NCBI RefSeq assembly: GCF_014645515.1
Contig: NZ_BMLW01000011.1
Location: 1 to 64,000 of the forward strand
Direction of reading: 5' to 3'
Length of the DNA: 64,000 nucleotides
DNA from: Oceanobacillus neutriphilus
Lineage (GTDB): Bacteria; Bacillota; Bacilli; Bacillales; Amphibacillaceae
The position numbers and the translations under genes were made by a program. Within the stretch, counting starts at the first letter, position 1. Each line of letters opens with the position of its first letter. The notes beneath the pieces were generated by a model. It saw only the letters and a list, made by a program, of their open reading frames with translations. It was not told the DNA's origin and did not search any database. Shown piece by piece: positions 18,636 through 27,384 of the stretch.

Positions 18636-18672
18636 CGAAAAGAAACCTTTGCGTTATCTGCAAAGGTTTCTT
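18636..18672 (-). terminator. Hairpin between menB and menE
   Basis: AAGAAACCTTTGC and GCAAAGGTTTCTT pair perfectly over 13 nt across a 7-nt loop, followed on the minus strand by TTTTC. It would stop at least part of the menFDHB transcript. Confidence 0.85.
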
Positions 18673-18682
18673 AAATACAAGC

Positions 18683-19501
18683 TTAAGGGAATCTTGGGAA
18701 CTGTTTGAAGTCCGGCTTTCTTTTTTCTTTGAAGGCGTCTCTTCCTTCTTTCGCTTCATCTGTAGTGTAGTAAAGAAGCGTTGCATCTCCGCCAAGCTGC
18801 TGTAAACCGGCCAGACCATCTGTATCTGCATTGAAGGATGCTTTTAAGAAACGTAATGCCATCGGTGATTTTTCTAAGATCTCTTCACACCATTGTAAAG
18901 TTTCTTCTTCCAGTTTTTCTAAAGGTACAACTGTATTTACCAAGCCCATCTCATATGCTTCTTCTGCATTATATTGACGGCACAGGTACCAAATTTCACG
19001 CGCACGCTTATGACCGACTAATCGGGCTAAATAGCCGGCACCATAGCCAGCATCAAAGCTGCCCACTTTTGGTCCGGTTTGTCCAAAGATTGCATTGTCA
19101 GCTGCAATGGTTAAGTCACAGACAACATGAAGCACATGTCCGCCGCCAATTGCATAACCGGATACCATAGCAATAACCGGCTTTGGAATTGTACGGATTA
19201 AACGCTGCAGGTCAAGCACATTCAAACGTGGTACTTCATCGCCGCCAACATAGCCTCCATGGCCGCGCACTGACTGGTCTCCACCGGAACAGAATGCTTT
19301 ATCTCCTTCTCCGGCTAAAACAATCACACCGATAGAAGAATCATCTCTTGCTTCCGTAAAAGCATCAATCATTTCTTTTACAGTGTTAGGAGTAAATGCG
19401 TTACGTTTTTCAGGACGATTAATCGTTACCTTTGCAACCCCGTTATATTTTTCATAAATAATTTCTTCATAGTTCTTTACTTTTTGCCATTCAACTGACA
19501 T
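18683..19501 (-). CDS. menB: 1,4-Dihydroxy-2-naphthoyl-CoA synthase
   Basis: A crotonase-fold enzyme of 272 residues that closes the second ring of the naphthoquinone. Oxyanion-hole segments AFCSGGDQ (about 80) and SGYAIGGGH (about 128) are present. The [10 protein letters not shown] motif (about 157) has the T-G pair seen in E. coli-type MenB, which uses bicarbonate as the catalytic base, rather than the D of the other class. AAAGGAG eight bases before ATG 19501 decides the start; the frame runs on to a TTG at 19525. It is preceded by menH (gap 27 nt). Confidence 0.97.
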   Translation of the reverse strand: MSVEWQKVKNYEEIIYEKYNGVAKVTINRPEKRNAFTPNTVKEMIDAFTEARDDSSIGVIVLAGEGDKAFCSGGDQSVRGHGGYVGGDEVPRLNVLDLQRLIRTIPKPVIAMVSGYAIGGGHVLHVVCDLTIAADNAIFGQTGPKVGSFDAGYGAGYLARLVGHKRAREIWYLCRQYNAEEAYEMGLVNTVVPLEKLEEETLQWCEEILEKSPMALRFLKASFNADTDGLAGLQQLGGDATLLYYTTDEAKEGRDAFKEKRKPDFKQFPRFP

Positions 19502-19528
19502 GTTAATGACTCCTTTCAAGCTCAAGGC

Positions 19529-20323
19529 TTATGTAATAATGTAATTTTCACCTAAGAACACATTTACCATTTTACCAAAGTTTCGTGATTTTTCCACATG
19601 AACAGCATGCCCGGCTCTTGGACAAATGATAAATTCTGCCTGGGGGATTTCCTTTTGCATCATTTTATTTATCTCAACAAACTTTTCGTCTTCTTCACCG
19701 GCAATTAATAAAGTTGGTTTCGAAAGCTTTGGCAGCTGCCCCCGCCATGATGGCTGAGCTCCAGTTCCCATAGCATGAAGGGACATTGCTAAACCTTCTT
19801 CACCTTGAGAAAGACGTTCATCTCTGATTTGTTTTTGTACTGTATTCGGCAGCCGTTTTTGTGTTGCGAACAAAGGAAGCTCCTGCCACATATTCACAAA
19901 ATCCTCTATTCCATAATCTAAAATACGCTGCGCAAGCTTTTCATCCTTTTCTCTTCGGTCAAAACGTGCTGCTTGTTCCTCCAACCCTGGAGAGGAGCTC
20001 TCTAAAATAAGAGAAGAAACATAATCCGGATAATACATTGCAAAGCTTAACGCTGTTCTTCCTCCCATAGAATAGCCAATGACATGTGTTTTATTTATTC
20101 CTAATTTATCTAACAGATCCACGAGCAAGGAACAGCAATCTCTCATAGAAGAAATTTTACTGTTGGTTTTCCCATGACCGGGCAAATCAACTAAAATACA
20201 TTGGTAATTTGTTAAATAAGAGCAAACCTCGCTCCAAGTTCCGCCTGTTCCTGTGAACCCGTGTAATAACAGTACAGGCTCTCCCTTACCAATAATTTCG
20301 TATTGTAAGCCCTCTGTACTCAT
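19529..20323 (-). CDS. menH: SHCHC synthase, alpha/beta hydrolase fold
   Basis: An alpha/beta hydrolase-fold lyase of 264 residues that removes pyruvate from SEPHCHC to give SHCHC. The nucleophile elbow is GYSMGG (Ser near 92), HGFTG forms the oxyanion loop near residue 23, and AGHAVHVE near 240 carries the catalytic histidine. The ATG at 20323 overlaps the menD stop as ATGA and has GAGGGA just upstream, so I prefer it over the ATG at 20329. Coupled translation with menD is likely. Equivalent to B. subtilis YtxM. Confidence 0.93.
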   Translation of the reverse strand: MSTEGLQYEIIGKGEPVLLLHGFTGTGGTWSEVCSYLTNYQCILVDLPGHGKTNSKISSMRDCCSLLVDLLDKLGINKTHVIGYSMGGRTALSFAMYYPDYVSSLILESSSPGLEEQAARFDRREKDEKLAQRILDYGIEDFVNMWQELPLFATQKRLPNTVQKQIRDERLSQGEEGLAMSLHAMGTGAQPSWRGQLPKLSKPTLLIAGEEDEKFVEINKMMQKEIPQAEFIICPRAGHAVHVEKSRNFGKMVNVFLGENYIIT

Positions 20324-22065
20324 TCCCATCCCTCTTTTATCTCTTCAATAATCCGATCCCATTTATCCCGATGCCAGGCAGCATTTTCTGCACGATCTGT
20401 TCTTACTTCAATGATGGATAATCCATTATTCTCATAGCTTTGCTTCAGCTGCATTTTTAATTCACTTTCTGTGGATGCTGCCGTATACTCGGCTCCATAT
20501 AACTCTCCACCCTTTTCAAAAGGTAAATCAACCGGCGTGCCAAAAAGCGCTTCAAAATGTTTCTTATCATTTGCTTGCGGAAGGAAAGAAAAAATTCCGC
20601 CGCCATTATTATTCACGAGCACAATGGTGATTGGAAGCTGGTATTGTTTTGCTGCCAGAAGCCCATTCATATCATGGAAGAAGGATAAGTCACCAATCAG
20701 CAGTGTAACCCGTTCTCCAGAGGCGGCTGCTCCAACAGCACTTGAAATCACTCCATCAATACCATTTGCACCGCGGTTGCATAGTATCGAAACATTTTTC
20801 GAAGCTGTCATAAAAAAGCTGTCTACATCACGGATAGACATGCTGTTACCTACGTACAATGTTGTATTATCGGGAATAACTTCCGCTATTCCCCGGACCG
20901 CTTCTCCTTCAGTAACCTGCGCTTCTTCGCCTGATAATAAATGCTGTTTCGCAATTTGGTTGTATTTCAGCCATTCACTCAGCCACTTCTCATTATTCTG
21001 CTTATCTGATGAATTTTCTAGCAGCTGATTACATACCTGCTTCGAATCAGCATAAATATAGACCGTATCATTACCTGACGGATCGCGGAATCCTTCGTTC
21101 TCCTCCACAATAAATTGAGGAATATCACCATGCTCTTTTATAAAGAACAAATACGCTTTCGATACGGGCATCGCTCCAAAACGGATAATATAATCCGGTT
21201 TCAGCCTCTCACGAATATCCGGATCACGTAAGAAAGCATCATACCCTTCTATCACCTGATTTTTATTATGTGCGCCTGTCCGCACTTGTGATAATGGATC
21301 AGCCAGTACAGGAATATTCCAATGTTGTGCTAACTGGCACACACTTTCTGCAAAATCTGTATCCAGCTGTGGGCCACACACAAGGAGACCCTTTTGAGAA
21401 GAACCAAAAAGGTCTGTAAGTTCTCTTACATTTTCAGCAGCTAAATACTTTTTGCCTTCCATTCTGCTTATGCCGGAAGTATTTTCATTTCTTTTTGTTC
21501 CCCAAATATCAGGAAGTGTAAAATCTGGTGTAAGTGGTTCCCGGAATGGAAAATTCACCTGCACCGGGCCCTTATTTCCCTGTTCTGTATAAGCAAAGGC
21601 CTGCGCTGCTTTTTGGCGGGAGTACCTGAGCATTTGTGCCGACCCTTCAGGTATTGCCATTTCATGAAACCATTTCACATAGTCTCCATACATTTTAATT
21701 TGCTCAATCGCCTGCGGAGCGCCTACCTGACGTAATTCATGCGGGCGGTCAGCTGTCAAAACAAGCAATGGCACCCTGCTGTAAAAAGCCTCTACAATAG
21801 CGGGATAATAATTGGCAGCAGCTGTTCCAGATGTACATACCAGTGCTACTGGCCGATTTGTTTTTTTTGCTAAACCTAATGCAAAAAAAGCGGCTGACCG
21901 TTCATCAATTACAATCCATTCTTTAATAGATGGATGTTCAGAAAAAATAAGCGCTAAAGGAGTAGACCTGGAACCGGGAGAAATAATGACATCTGTCATT
22001 CCGTTCTTTACCAGTTCATCAACAAAGTTTGCCGTATAACGTGTTAAACTCTCCGTGTAATTCAT
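20320..22065 (-). CDS. menD: SEPHCHC synthase (thiamine-diphosphate enzyme)
   Basis: MenD of 581 residues, which couples isochorismate with 2-oxoglutarate using thiamine diphosphate. SPGSRSTPLAL near residue 30 and ERSAAFFALGLAK near 54 are MenD hallmarks. The ThDP motif runs from IGDLSFFHDMNGL near 433 to LVNNNGGGIFSFLPQ. Length is normal. It lies 4 nt after menF and overlaps menH by 4 nt, so menF-menD-menH form a tight unit. Confidence 0.98.
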   Translation of the reverse strand: MNYTESLTRYTANFVDELVKNGMTDVIISPGSRSTPLALIFSEHPSIKEWIVIDERSAAFFALGLAKKTNRPVALVCTSGTAAANYYPAIVEAFYSRVPLLVLTADRPHELRQVGAPQAIEQIKMYGDYVKWFHEMAIPEGSAQMLRYSRQKAAQAFAYTEQGNKGPVQVNFPFREPLTPDFTLPDIWGTKRNENTSGISRMEGKKYLAAENVRELTDLFGSSQKGLLVCGPQLDTDFAESVCQLAQHWNIPVLADPLSQVRTGAHNKNQVIEGYDAFLRDPDIRERLKPDYIIRFGAMPVSKAYLFFIKEHGDIPQFIVEENEGFRDPSGNDTVYIYADSKQVCNQLLENSSDKQNNEKWLSEWLKYNQIAKQHLLSGEEAQVTEGEAVRGIAEVIPDNTTLYVGNSMSIRDVDSFFMTASKNVSILCNRGANGIDGVISSAVGAAASGERVTLLIGDLSFFHDMNGLLAAKQYQLPITIVLVNNNGGGIFSFLPQANDKKHFEALFGTPVDLPFEKGGELYGAEYTAASTESELKMQLKQSYENNGLSIIEVRTDRAENAAWHRDKWDRIIEEIKEGWE

Positions 22066-22069
22066 TTCT

Positions 22070-23470
22070 CTAATCCACTCCTAAAACTGATAACATTGGC
22101 ATTAATTTAATCTTAGTTTCTTCATATTCACTTTCCGGAACAGAGTCTTCCACAATTCCGCATCCTGCAAACAGGGAGGCTTCATCCTTTTGAATAAGTG
22201 CAGAACGTAAAGCTACAGCAAATTCTCCATGATTATTACTGTCCATCCAGCCGATAGGTGCTCCATACCAGCCCCTGTCCAATAATTCATTATCACGGAT
22301 AAATGCTAAAGCATCCCGCCTTGGTGTTCCTCCAAGTGCCGGTGTTGGATGTAATCCGCTTATAATGGAAAAAATACGATGATTCTCTTTTAATTTTGCC
22401 CGCACAGGTGTATATAAATGCTGCAAGGTTTTATATTGATGAACGACTGGTTCATCAGGAACCATTATATCCGTACAATAAGCCTCCATCGTACTGCGAA
22501 TCATTTGCACAACATAATCATGCTCTTCACGATTTTTCGGATCTTGAAAAAGATTATTTGCGATTTGCTCATCTTCTTCTATTGTATCGCCTCTTGGCGC
22601 CGTACCAGCTAAACAGGTTGATAACACTTCATCATCCTTTACCTTCACAAGACGCTCCGGTGTTGCTCCAAGAAAACAATCCTCGCCCATCTCATAGCCA
22701 AACACATACGAATTTGGCTGTGTGTTTACCAGCCGATTGAGAATGTCAGGAATGTTTGCTGATTGATTAAAATGTAACCGGACCTCTCTCGCAAGAACAA
22801 TTTTATCAACTGCAGTTTTTTTCATGACATCCGTAGCCTTTTTAATTGTTTCTTTCCACAGGTCTGGTGCAATTTCTTGTTTACTTTGAATACGTAATCC
22901 TGATGAATTAAGCGGTATCTCCATATTATCCATCAGCGCTTGACGATTATTTTGTAATTCCTCTAATACAGACGAATAAGTTTCCGCAGTATGAATGAGA
23001 CGATTTATAGTAAGGTAATATTTACCATCTGCGTGCGTTAAAATATAACTTGGAATGGAAAAATGGCTTTCGGGAAAGTTTTCCCATAATTTTGTCTGAG
23101 GCTTCAATGGGTCAAAAGAAAATCCTCCCAATGCAACGACCCCAGTTCCCGATGTATGGTAAGGATTATAGATAACAGCATCATCTAATAATGCATTCCA
23201 TTCCTGCTCTACCTGATCATAGCGATATCTGGATGCCTCCGCAGATAATTCAAAAGCATGACCTGCTCCCGCCAGTTGAAAAGCTTCCGTTGCGCTGGAC
23301 CAAAATGTCCGTGGAAGCTCCAATATCCCAGCTTTTTCTAAAAATCTATATAAGTTAACTTGATTTATTTTTTCTGTATAACTAAACAGTTTATTTTTTT
23401 GATCGGTTTGAACCGATTGTACGGCAGCTTCCAATTCAACTGTAAACTGTTTTTCTTTTACTTCAATCAT
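22070..23470 (-). CDS. menF: Isochorismate synthase
   Basis: A chorismate-utilising enzyme of 466 residues that converts chorismate to isochorismate, the entry to menaquinone synthesis. The C-terminal half has the general-base lysine in VDKIVLAREV (about 230), CLAGTAPRG (about 297), EHDYVV (about 328) and the Mg-binding HPTPALGG and EYEETKIKL segments. The N-terminal 180 residues are the variable part. GGAGG precedes the ATG. It is first in the minus-strand men cluster and divergent from menA, as in B. subtilis. I did not find a strong promoter for it in 23471-23720. Confidence 0.95.
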   Translation of the reverse strand: MIEVKEKQFTVELEAAVQSVQTDQKNKLFSYTEKINQVNLYRFLEKAGILELPRTFWSSATEAFQLAGAGHAFELSAEASRYRYDQVEQEWNALLDDAVIYNPYHTSGTGVVALGGFSFDPLKPQTKLWENFPESHFSIPSYILTHADGKYYLTINRLIHTAETYSSVLEELQNNRQALMDNMEIPLNSSGLRIQSKQEIAPDLWKETIKKATDVMKKTAVDKIVLAREVRLHFNQSANIPDILNRLVNTQPNSYVFGYEMGEDCFLGATPERLVKVKDDEVLSTCLAGTAPRGDTIEEDEQIANNLFQDPKNREEHDYVVQMIRSTMEAYCTDIMVPDEPVVHQYKTLQHLYTPVRAKLKENHRIFSIISGLHPTPALGGTPRRDALAFIRDNELLDRGWYGAPIGWMDSNNHGEFAVALRSALIQKDEASLFAGCGIVEDSVPESEYEETKIKLMPMLSVLGVD

Positions 23471-23719
23471 GACGATAAACCTCCATAATAGTTGGACAGG
23501 TATTTAATTATCCTTTACTATTTTATGCCCTTTTCTCTACTTTCTCAAGAAAAGCCTTCTAATTCATTCAAATCCGTTATTCTTTTCCAATTTTCTGTCG
23601 ATGAATGCTCTATTTTCGGAGACGAAGAAGGAAAACATGATAGAAAAGAAAATAGGTATTTAAAGTTATAAAAAAGATTTACTTTCCTTCTTTAATTCTG
23701 TTGATATTATAAAATAGGT

Positions 23720-23748
23720 TTGACACGCCCATACCACTTATCTAAAAT
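23720..23748 (+). promoter_or_regulatory. menA promoter
   Basis: TTGACA (23720-23725), 17-nt spacer, TAAAAT (23743-23748), 35 nt before the chosen menA start. It sits where a longer menA frame would begin, which argues against that longer start. Confidence 0.85.
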
Positions 23749-23782
23749 AAATACGATATTGTTTTTTAGGAGGAAGCAGGTA

Positions 23783-24718
23783 ATGACAACAAAAGATTCT
23801 GCTAATATAAAAGAATTATTAAATGAACGGGAAGGTTTCCATAAATGGTGGCGTTTAATCCGGCCCCATACACTTACAGCATCCTTTGTCCCTGTTTTTG
23901 TCGGGACAATGATTGCTCTTAATGAAGGAACTATCAACTGGCTGCTATTTTTTGCAATGATGATCGCTTCTATACTTATTCAGGCAGCAACCAATATGTT
24001 TAATGAGTACTACGATTTTGTGCGCGGTTTAGATAACGATCAATCTGTAGGAATCAGCGGATCTATTGTCCGAGATGGGATGCATCCGAAACGAATCCGT
24101 AATATTGCCTTTATTTTTTATGCTATATCCGTTGGAATCGGCATTTACATATGTATCGTTTCCAGCTGGTGGATTGCAATTATTGGTTTATTTTGTATGG
24201 CAATCGGTTATTTATATACTGGAGGTCCTTTTCCCATTTCTTATACGCCTCTTGGAGAATTATTCTCTGGTGTACTGATGGGTTCAGTTATTATTGGGAT
24301 TACTTATTATATTCAAACCTCTACTATTACAGCGGAAATGATTTGGATTTCCATCCCAATTACAATTTTTATCGGATGCATTAACTTTGCAAACAATATC
24401 CGGGATCGTGATGGAGATGAAACGGGAGGAAGAAAAACCATCGCCGTGCTTATCGGCAGACCAAATTCCGTTAAGCTGCTTGGAATTTTATTTATTGTTG
24501 CTTTCGCTATAACAATTATTCTTATTCTCACCGGTATTCTTCCGGCTTGGTCCTTCCTCACGCTATTAAGTGTCCTGCCGGCAATCGGTGTGATAAAAGA
24601 ATTCCAAGGAAAAACAAAAGCGATAGAAATGATGCCGGCTATGGCAAAAACAGCGAAAACAAATACGATATATGGTATGCTTTTAGGTCTCTCTTTATTA
24701 ATTTCCGGATTATTGTAA
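23783..24718 (+). CDS. menA: 1,4-Dihydroxy-2-naphthoate polyprenyltransferase
   Basis: A UbiA-family membrane prenyltransferase of 311 residues with about eight to nine helices. It attaches the polyprenyl chain to DHNA and yields demethylmenaquinone. The two Asp-rich substrate motifs are NMFNEYYDFVRGLDND (about 74-89) and NNIRDRDGDETGGRKT (about 203-218). AGGAGG nine bases before ATG 23783 and the promoter at 23720 decide the start. It is divergent from menF and followed after 41 nt, with no terminator, by a DksA/TraR-like gene. Confidence 0.96.
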   Translation: MTTKDSANIKELLNEREGFHKWWRLIRPHTLTASFVPVFVGTMIALNEGTINWLLFFAMMIASILIQAATNMFNEYYDFVRGLDNDQSVGISGSIVRDGMHPKRIRNIAFIFYAISVGIGIYICIVSSWWIAIIGLFCMAIGYLYTGGPFPISYTPLGELFSGVLMGSVIIGITYYIQTSTITAEMIWISIPITIFIGCINFANNIRDRDGDETGGRKTIAVLIGRPNSVKLLGILFIVAFAITIILILTGILPAWSFLTLLSVLPAIGVIKEFQGKTKAIEMMPAMAKTAKTNTIYGMLLGLSLLISGLL

Positions 24719-24759
24719 AGCATGTATGCATTCCGATTCAGAAAGGATGACATAAAATC

Positions 24760-25101
24760 ATGCAAGCAGAACATTTAACCAAAGAAGATATAGCTCTATT
24801 TAAGAAAAAGCTTTTAGAAATGAAAGAAGAAGCTGAAGGATATACAGAACAGGAAAATAAACAAGAGGATGAGCTGGCCTCTGTCAATAATCACCCAGCT
24901 GATCTGGGAACAGAACAATTTGAACAACAGCGGGATGCCGGCTTAGATCAGATGCGGAGAGAAGAACTGAAGGATATTGAAGATGCCTTACAAAAAATAG
25001 AAGATGGCACTTTTGGAATCAGCGAACAATCCGGCAGGCCTATCCCGAAAGAAAGACTGGAAGTAATGCCTACAGCGAGAATCCTTGTTGAAGAAGCTTA
25101 A
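24760..25101 (+). CDS. DksA/TraR-like coiled-coil protein lacking Zn cysteines
   Basis: A 113-residue protein related to the YteA/YocK group of DksA/TraR-like proteins. It has a charged coiled-coil part (about residues 8-88) and a C-terminal motif FGISEQSGRPIPKERLEVMP. In classical members that motif carries zinc cysteines (typically FGICEVSG...). Here the position is Ser and there is no cysteine at all, so the zinc finger cannot form. The coiled coil keeps conserved pieces (NHPADLGTE). YteA sits next to menA in B. subtilis, which supports the assignment. Any role at RNA polymerase is inference. AAAGGATGA precedes the ATG. Probably co-transcribed with menA. Confidence 0.8.
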   Translation: MQAEHLTKEDIALFKKKLLEMKEEAEGYTEQENKQEDELASVNNHPADLGTEQFEQQRDAGLDQMRREELKDIEDALQKIEDGTFGISEQSGRPIPKERLEVMPTARILVEEA

Positions 25102-25140
25102 AATATTGATTAACAATATAGAAAATATATCTTTTTCCAT

Positions 25141-25174
25141 ACAAACAGAGAGAGGCGAGCCTCTCTCTGTTTGT
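25141..25174. terminator. Perfect hairpin after the DksA-like gene
   Basis: ACAAACAGAGAGAGGC and GCCTCTCTCTGTTTGT pair over 16 nt with a 2-nt centre. The plus-strand T tract is poor; the minus strand has GGAAAAAG. Likely ends the menA transcript. Confidence 0.7.
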
Positions 25175-25211
25175 ATCACTATAAATTAATTTATTAAAGG
25201 CAAATAAACTG

Positions 25212-25445
25212 CTAATAGTATAGAGTCTTATCTCCATCCCGGCTCAATACAGCTTTCGTTCTCACAAATAAGATAACCGGTTCATATCCTTCACCATAAT
25301 TATATATGAGTATTTTTACAATTCTTTCCCCTCTATCTGTCACAATAACGATTTTTTCTACTAAAATATGCTGTACAATTTCGATAACAGTATGGATGTT
25401 TATGTGACACTTTAAATCACAGAATATTATTCTCGTTCTCTTCTG
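25212..25445 (-). pseudogene. Start-less open frame, probable decayed gene
   Basis: On the minus strand, 77 sense codons run without a stop from 25445 down to the TAG at 25212-25214. The translation looks protein-like: HINIHTVIEIVQHILVEKIV, then TDRGERIVKILIYNYGEGYE, then PVILFVRTKAVLSRDG. The first half has no ATG, GTG or TTG and no ribosome site. The first possible start is an internal GTG with no ribosome site. It may be the 3' part of a gene that lost its beginning, or a gene with an unusual start. I do not recognise the family. Confidence 0.4.
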
Positions 25446-25453
25446 CTAAACAG

Positions 25454-26257
25454 TCAGTTTTTGATAAACTCATGAATTTCTGTAACAGTATCCATTTTAT
25501 GTTCCCTTCCAGAAATGGTTTTTGATGTGATTTCTTTAAAATTTGACCCCAGAATTCCAGCGTGGATTGTTTCCGCAAATTCAAGGGGATGCAATGGATC
25601 CTTCTTAGACGCTAAAATCAAAGTTGGAACAGATACAGACTTCCAATCACTTTTGCTATTATTAGGACAATCTGATGGAATGTAGATTAATTTTGGTGAA
25701 GTTTCTCTGGCATAAGGATAATCGAATTGTCCTAATAATGTTTTTCCAGCATAACCGGAAATTTCGTTCATTTTTTGATAAATCACCGTTTGCTTAAATG
25801 CTTCTTTGTAATCCAAGACAGAGTCATCATTCAATATCTGATAAATTATTCGAAAAGCTTCTTGTATTATCTCAGGCTGTGGCTTATCTTCCCAAGCCGG
25901 ACGGGAAAGGACTAATTTTTGAATTCCTTTCGGGTGGCGTAAAACAAAATTCAAAGCTACTCCTGCACCAGTAGAAATTCCGCCAATGATAAACTGGTCG
26001 ATTTCCAAAAAATCAATCAGAGCCTTCACATCATCTGCAAATTGATGGAAACTTAGCTTACTAGTTTCACCAAATTTGATTGTTTTTCCATGACCACGAA
26101 AATCAATAGTGATACGTCTGATATGTGGAATTTCATTCAAAATATCTTGTGTTTGATTTACATCTCCGCCAAGCCCATGAAGAAATATAAAAGGTATTCC
26201 TTCGCTGTTATCATCCTGATAATAAAAATGGATTCCATCAAAATTAAATGTAGGCAT
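25454..26257 (-). CDS. Alpha/beta-fold hydrolase
   Basis: A 267-residue alpha/beta hydrolase. The oxyanion loop HGLGG is near residue 27, the nucleophile elbow GISTG near residue 94, an acid is likely in KKDPLHP near 220 and the catalytic histidine in GREHKMD near 252. The substrate is unknown. It is the last gene of a four-gene minus operon: 14 nt separate it from the Gfo/Idh/MocA dehydrogenase gene, with ribosome site AGGAAGGAG. The context suggests it hydrolyses an ester, lactone or C-C bond of a sugar-derived intermediate; that is inference. Confidence 0.87.
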   Translation of the reverse strand: MPTFNFDGIHFYYQDDNSEGIPFIFLHGLGGDVNQTQDILNEIPHIRRITIDFRGHGKTIKFGETSKLSFHQFADDVKALIDFLEIDQFIIGGISTGAGVALNFVLRHPKGIQKLVLSRPAWEDKPQPEIIQEAFRIIYQILNDDSVLDYKEAFKQTVIYQKMNEISGYAGKTLLGQFDYPYARETSPKLIYIPSDCPNNSKSDWKSVSVPTLILASKKDPLHPLEFAETIHAGILGSNFKEITSKTISGREHKMDTVTEIHEFIKN

Positions 26258-26271
26258 TCTTTAACTCCTTC

Positions 26272-27354
26272 CTATAGTTCTCCTGAAACAGAGTCTACCC
26301 GGACCTTTTGACCTGTTTCAACCGATTTTTGAACTGCTTGCATAATTTTCATTGTTTCAATACCATCAAAAACGGTTGCACCACGACCTTTCTCACCTGT
26401 CAATACAGTACGCGCAAAATCTTCCATTTGACGACGATAAAAATGGCCATCTGCAGCAATCGGACGATGGTAACTATCGTCTGAGGATTTAAAAATTTCT
26501 ACATCGCTTCCTTTAAAGAACCATGGATTATATGTTTTTGCAGTAATTGAGCCATGCTCACCATAAACTTCAAAGCCTTCATGCCAATCCATCCGGACTT
26601 GTAAAGTTAAATCTAACTGCCCAACAAACCCATTTTCATATTCTGCCGTTACAAACCATGAATAAGAACCATATTTTTCAGTCAACCAAGCAGTAACCGC
26701 AATAATATTTCCCCCTAAATAGCGTGCAGTATCAAATAAGTGGCTTCCATGACCACGCATATAATAACGACGTTTATCAGCTTTCGGATTTCCGGCAGGC
26801 TTTTTAGCATTAGGTCCTTCTAAAATAACTGGCTGAACATTATCTGTTGTTGTATAGCGATACGTATTATCACAATACCAAGCCTTCAAAGCCAGCATCT
26901 CGCCCATTTCCTGATCAATAAAATCCTTAGCCGCCTCAATTCCCGGATCAAAACGTTTCATGTTTCCAACTTGAACATGCAGGTTAGAATTCTTAACATA
27001 CTCCCCTAATTCTTCAACCTCTTCAATAGACATACCTAAAGGTTTTTCTACTAAAACTGGTTTACCTGCTTGTACTGCTTTAATAGTCATTGGAACATGG
27101 AAATTATCCGCAATTCCTATTACAATCGCATCAATCGCCGGGTCTGCCAGCATTTCATCATAATCACGAAAAAGTTTAGCTGGATGATAGATAGCATCCA
27201 TTTCATTTAAAAGAAATTCATCTAAATCACAAATTGCGTAAAGCTCTGCATTACTTGATCTTCTAATGGAGTCAAAGTGTGCTGCTTGAGAAATTTGTCC
27301 CGCTCCTAATACACCAATTTTCACTAATTTTGCTTCTTTTTTTATATCAGTCAT
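26272..27354 (-). CDS. Gfo/Idh/MocA-family NAD(P)-dependent oxidoreductase
   Basis: A 360-residue dehydrogenase. The N-terminal Rossmann fold has GVLGAGQIS near residue 14 and the family lysine in EKPLG near residue 100. The C-terminal domain has GHGSHLFDTARYLGG near residue 201, with the conserved His-Asp of the active site. The family oxidises or reduces sugars and polyols such as inositol, glucosides and amino sugars. The specific substrate is unknown. It lies between a TIM-barrel isomerase gene (30 nt upstream) and an alpha/beta hydrolase gene (14 nt downstream) in an operon headed by a PTS permease, so a role in catabolism of the imported sugar is likely. Confidence 0.92.
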   Translation of the reverse strand: MTDIKKEAKLVKIGVLGAGQISQAAHFDSIRRSSNAELYAICDLDEFLLNEMDAIYHPAKLFRDYDEMLADPAIDAIVIGIADNFHVPMTIKAVQAGKPVLVEKPLGMSIEEVEELGEYVKNSNLHVQVGNMKRFDPGIEAAKDFIDQEMGEMLALKAWYCDNTYRYTTTDNVQPVILEGPNAKKPAGNPKADKRRYYMRGHGSHLFDTARYLGGNIIAVTAWLTEKYGSYSWFVTAEYENGFVGQLDLTLQVRMDWHEGFEVYGEHGSITAKTYNPWFFKGSDVEIFKSSDDSYHRPIAADGHFYRRQMEDFARTVLTGEKGRGATVFDGIETMKIMQAVQKSVETGQKVRVDSVSGEL

Positions 27355-27384
27355 AAAGTATTCTCCTCTTTTATTTATATCAAT

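Noticed and set aside
20471-21028. 185-codon frame antisense to menD
   Set aside because: A by-product of the coding bias of menD; no independent start signal.
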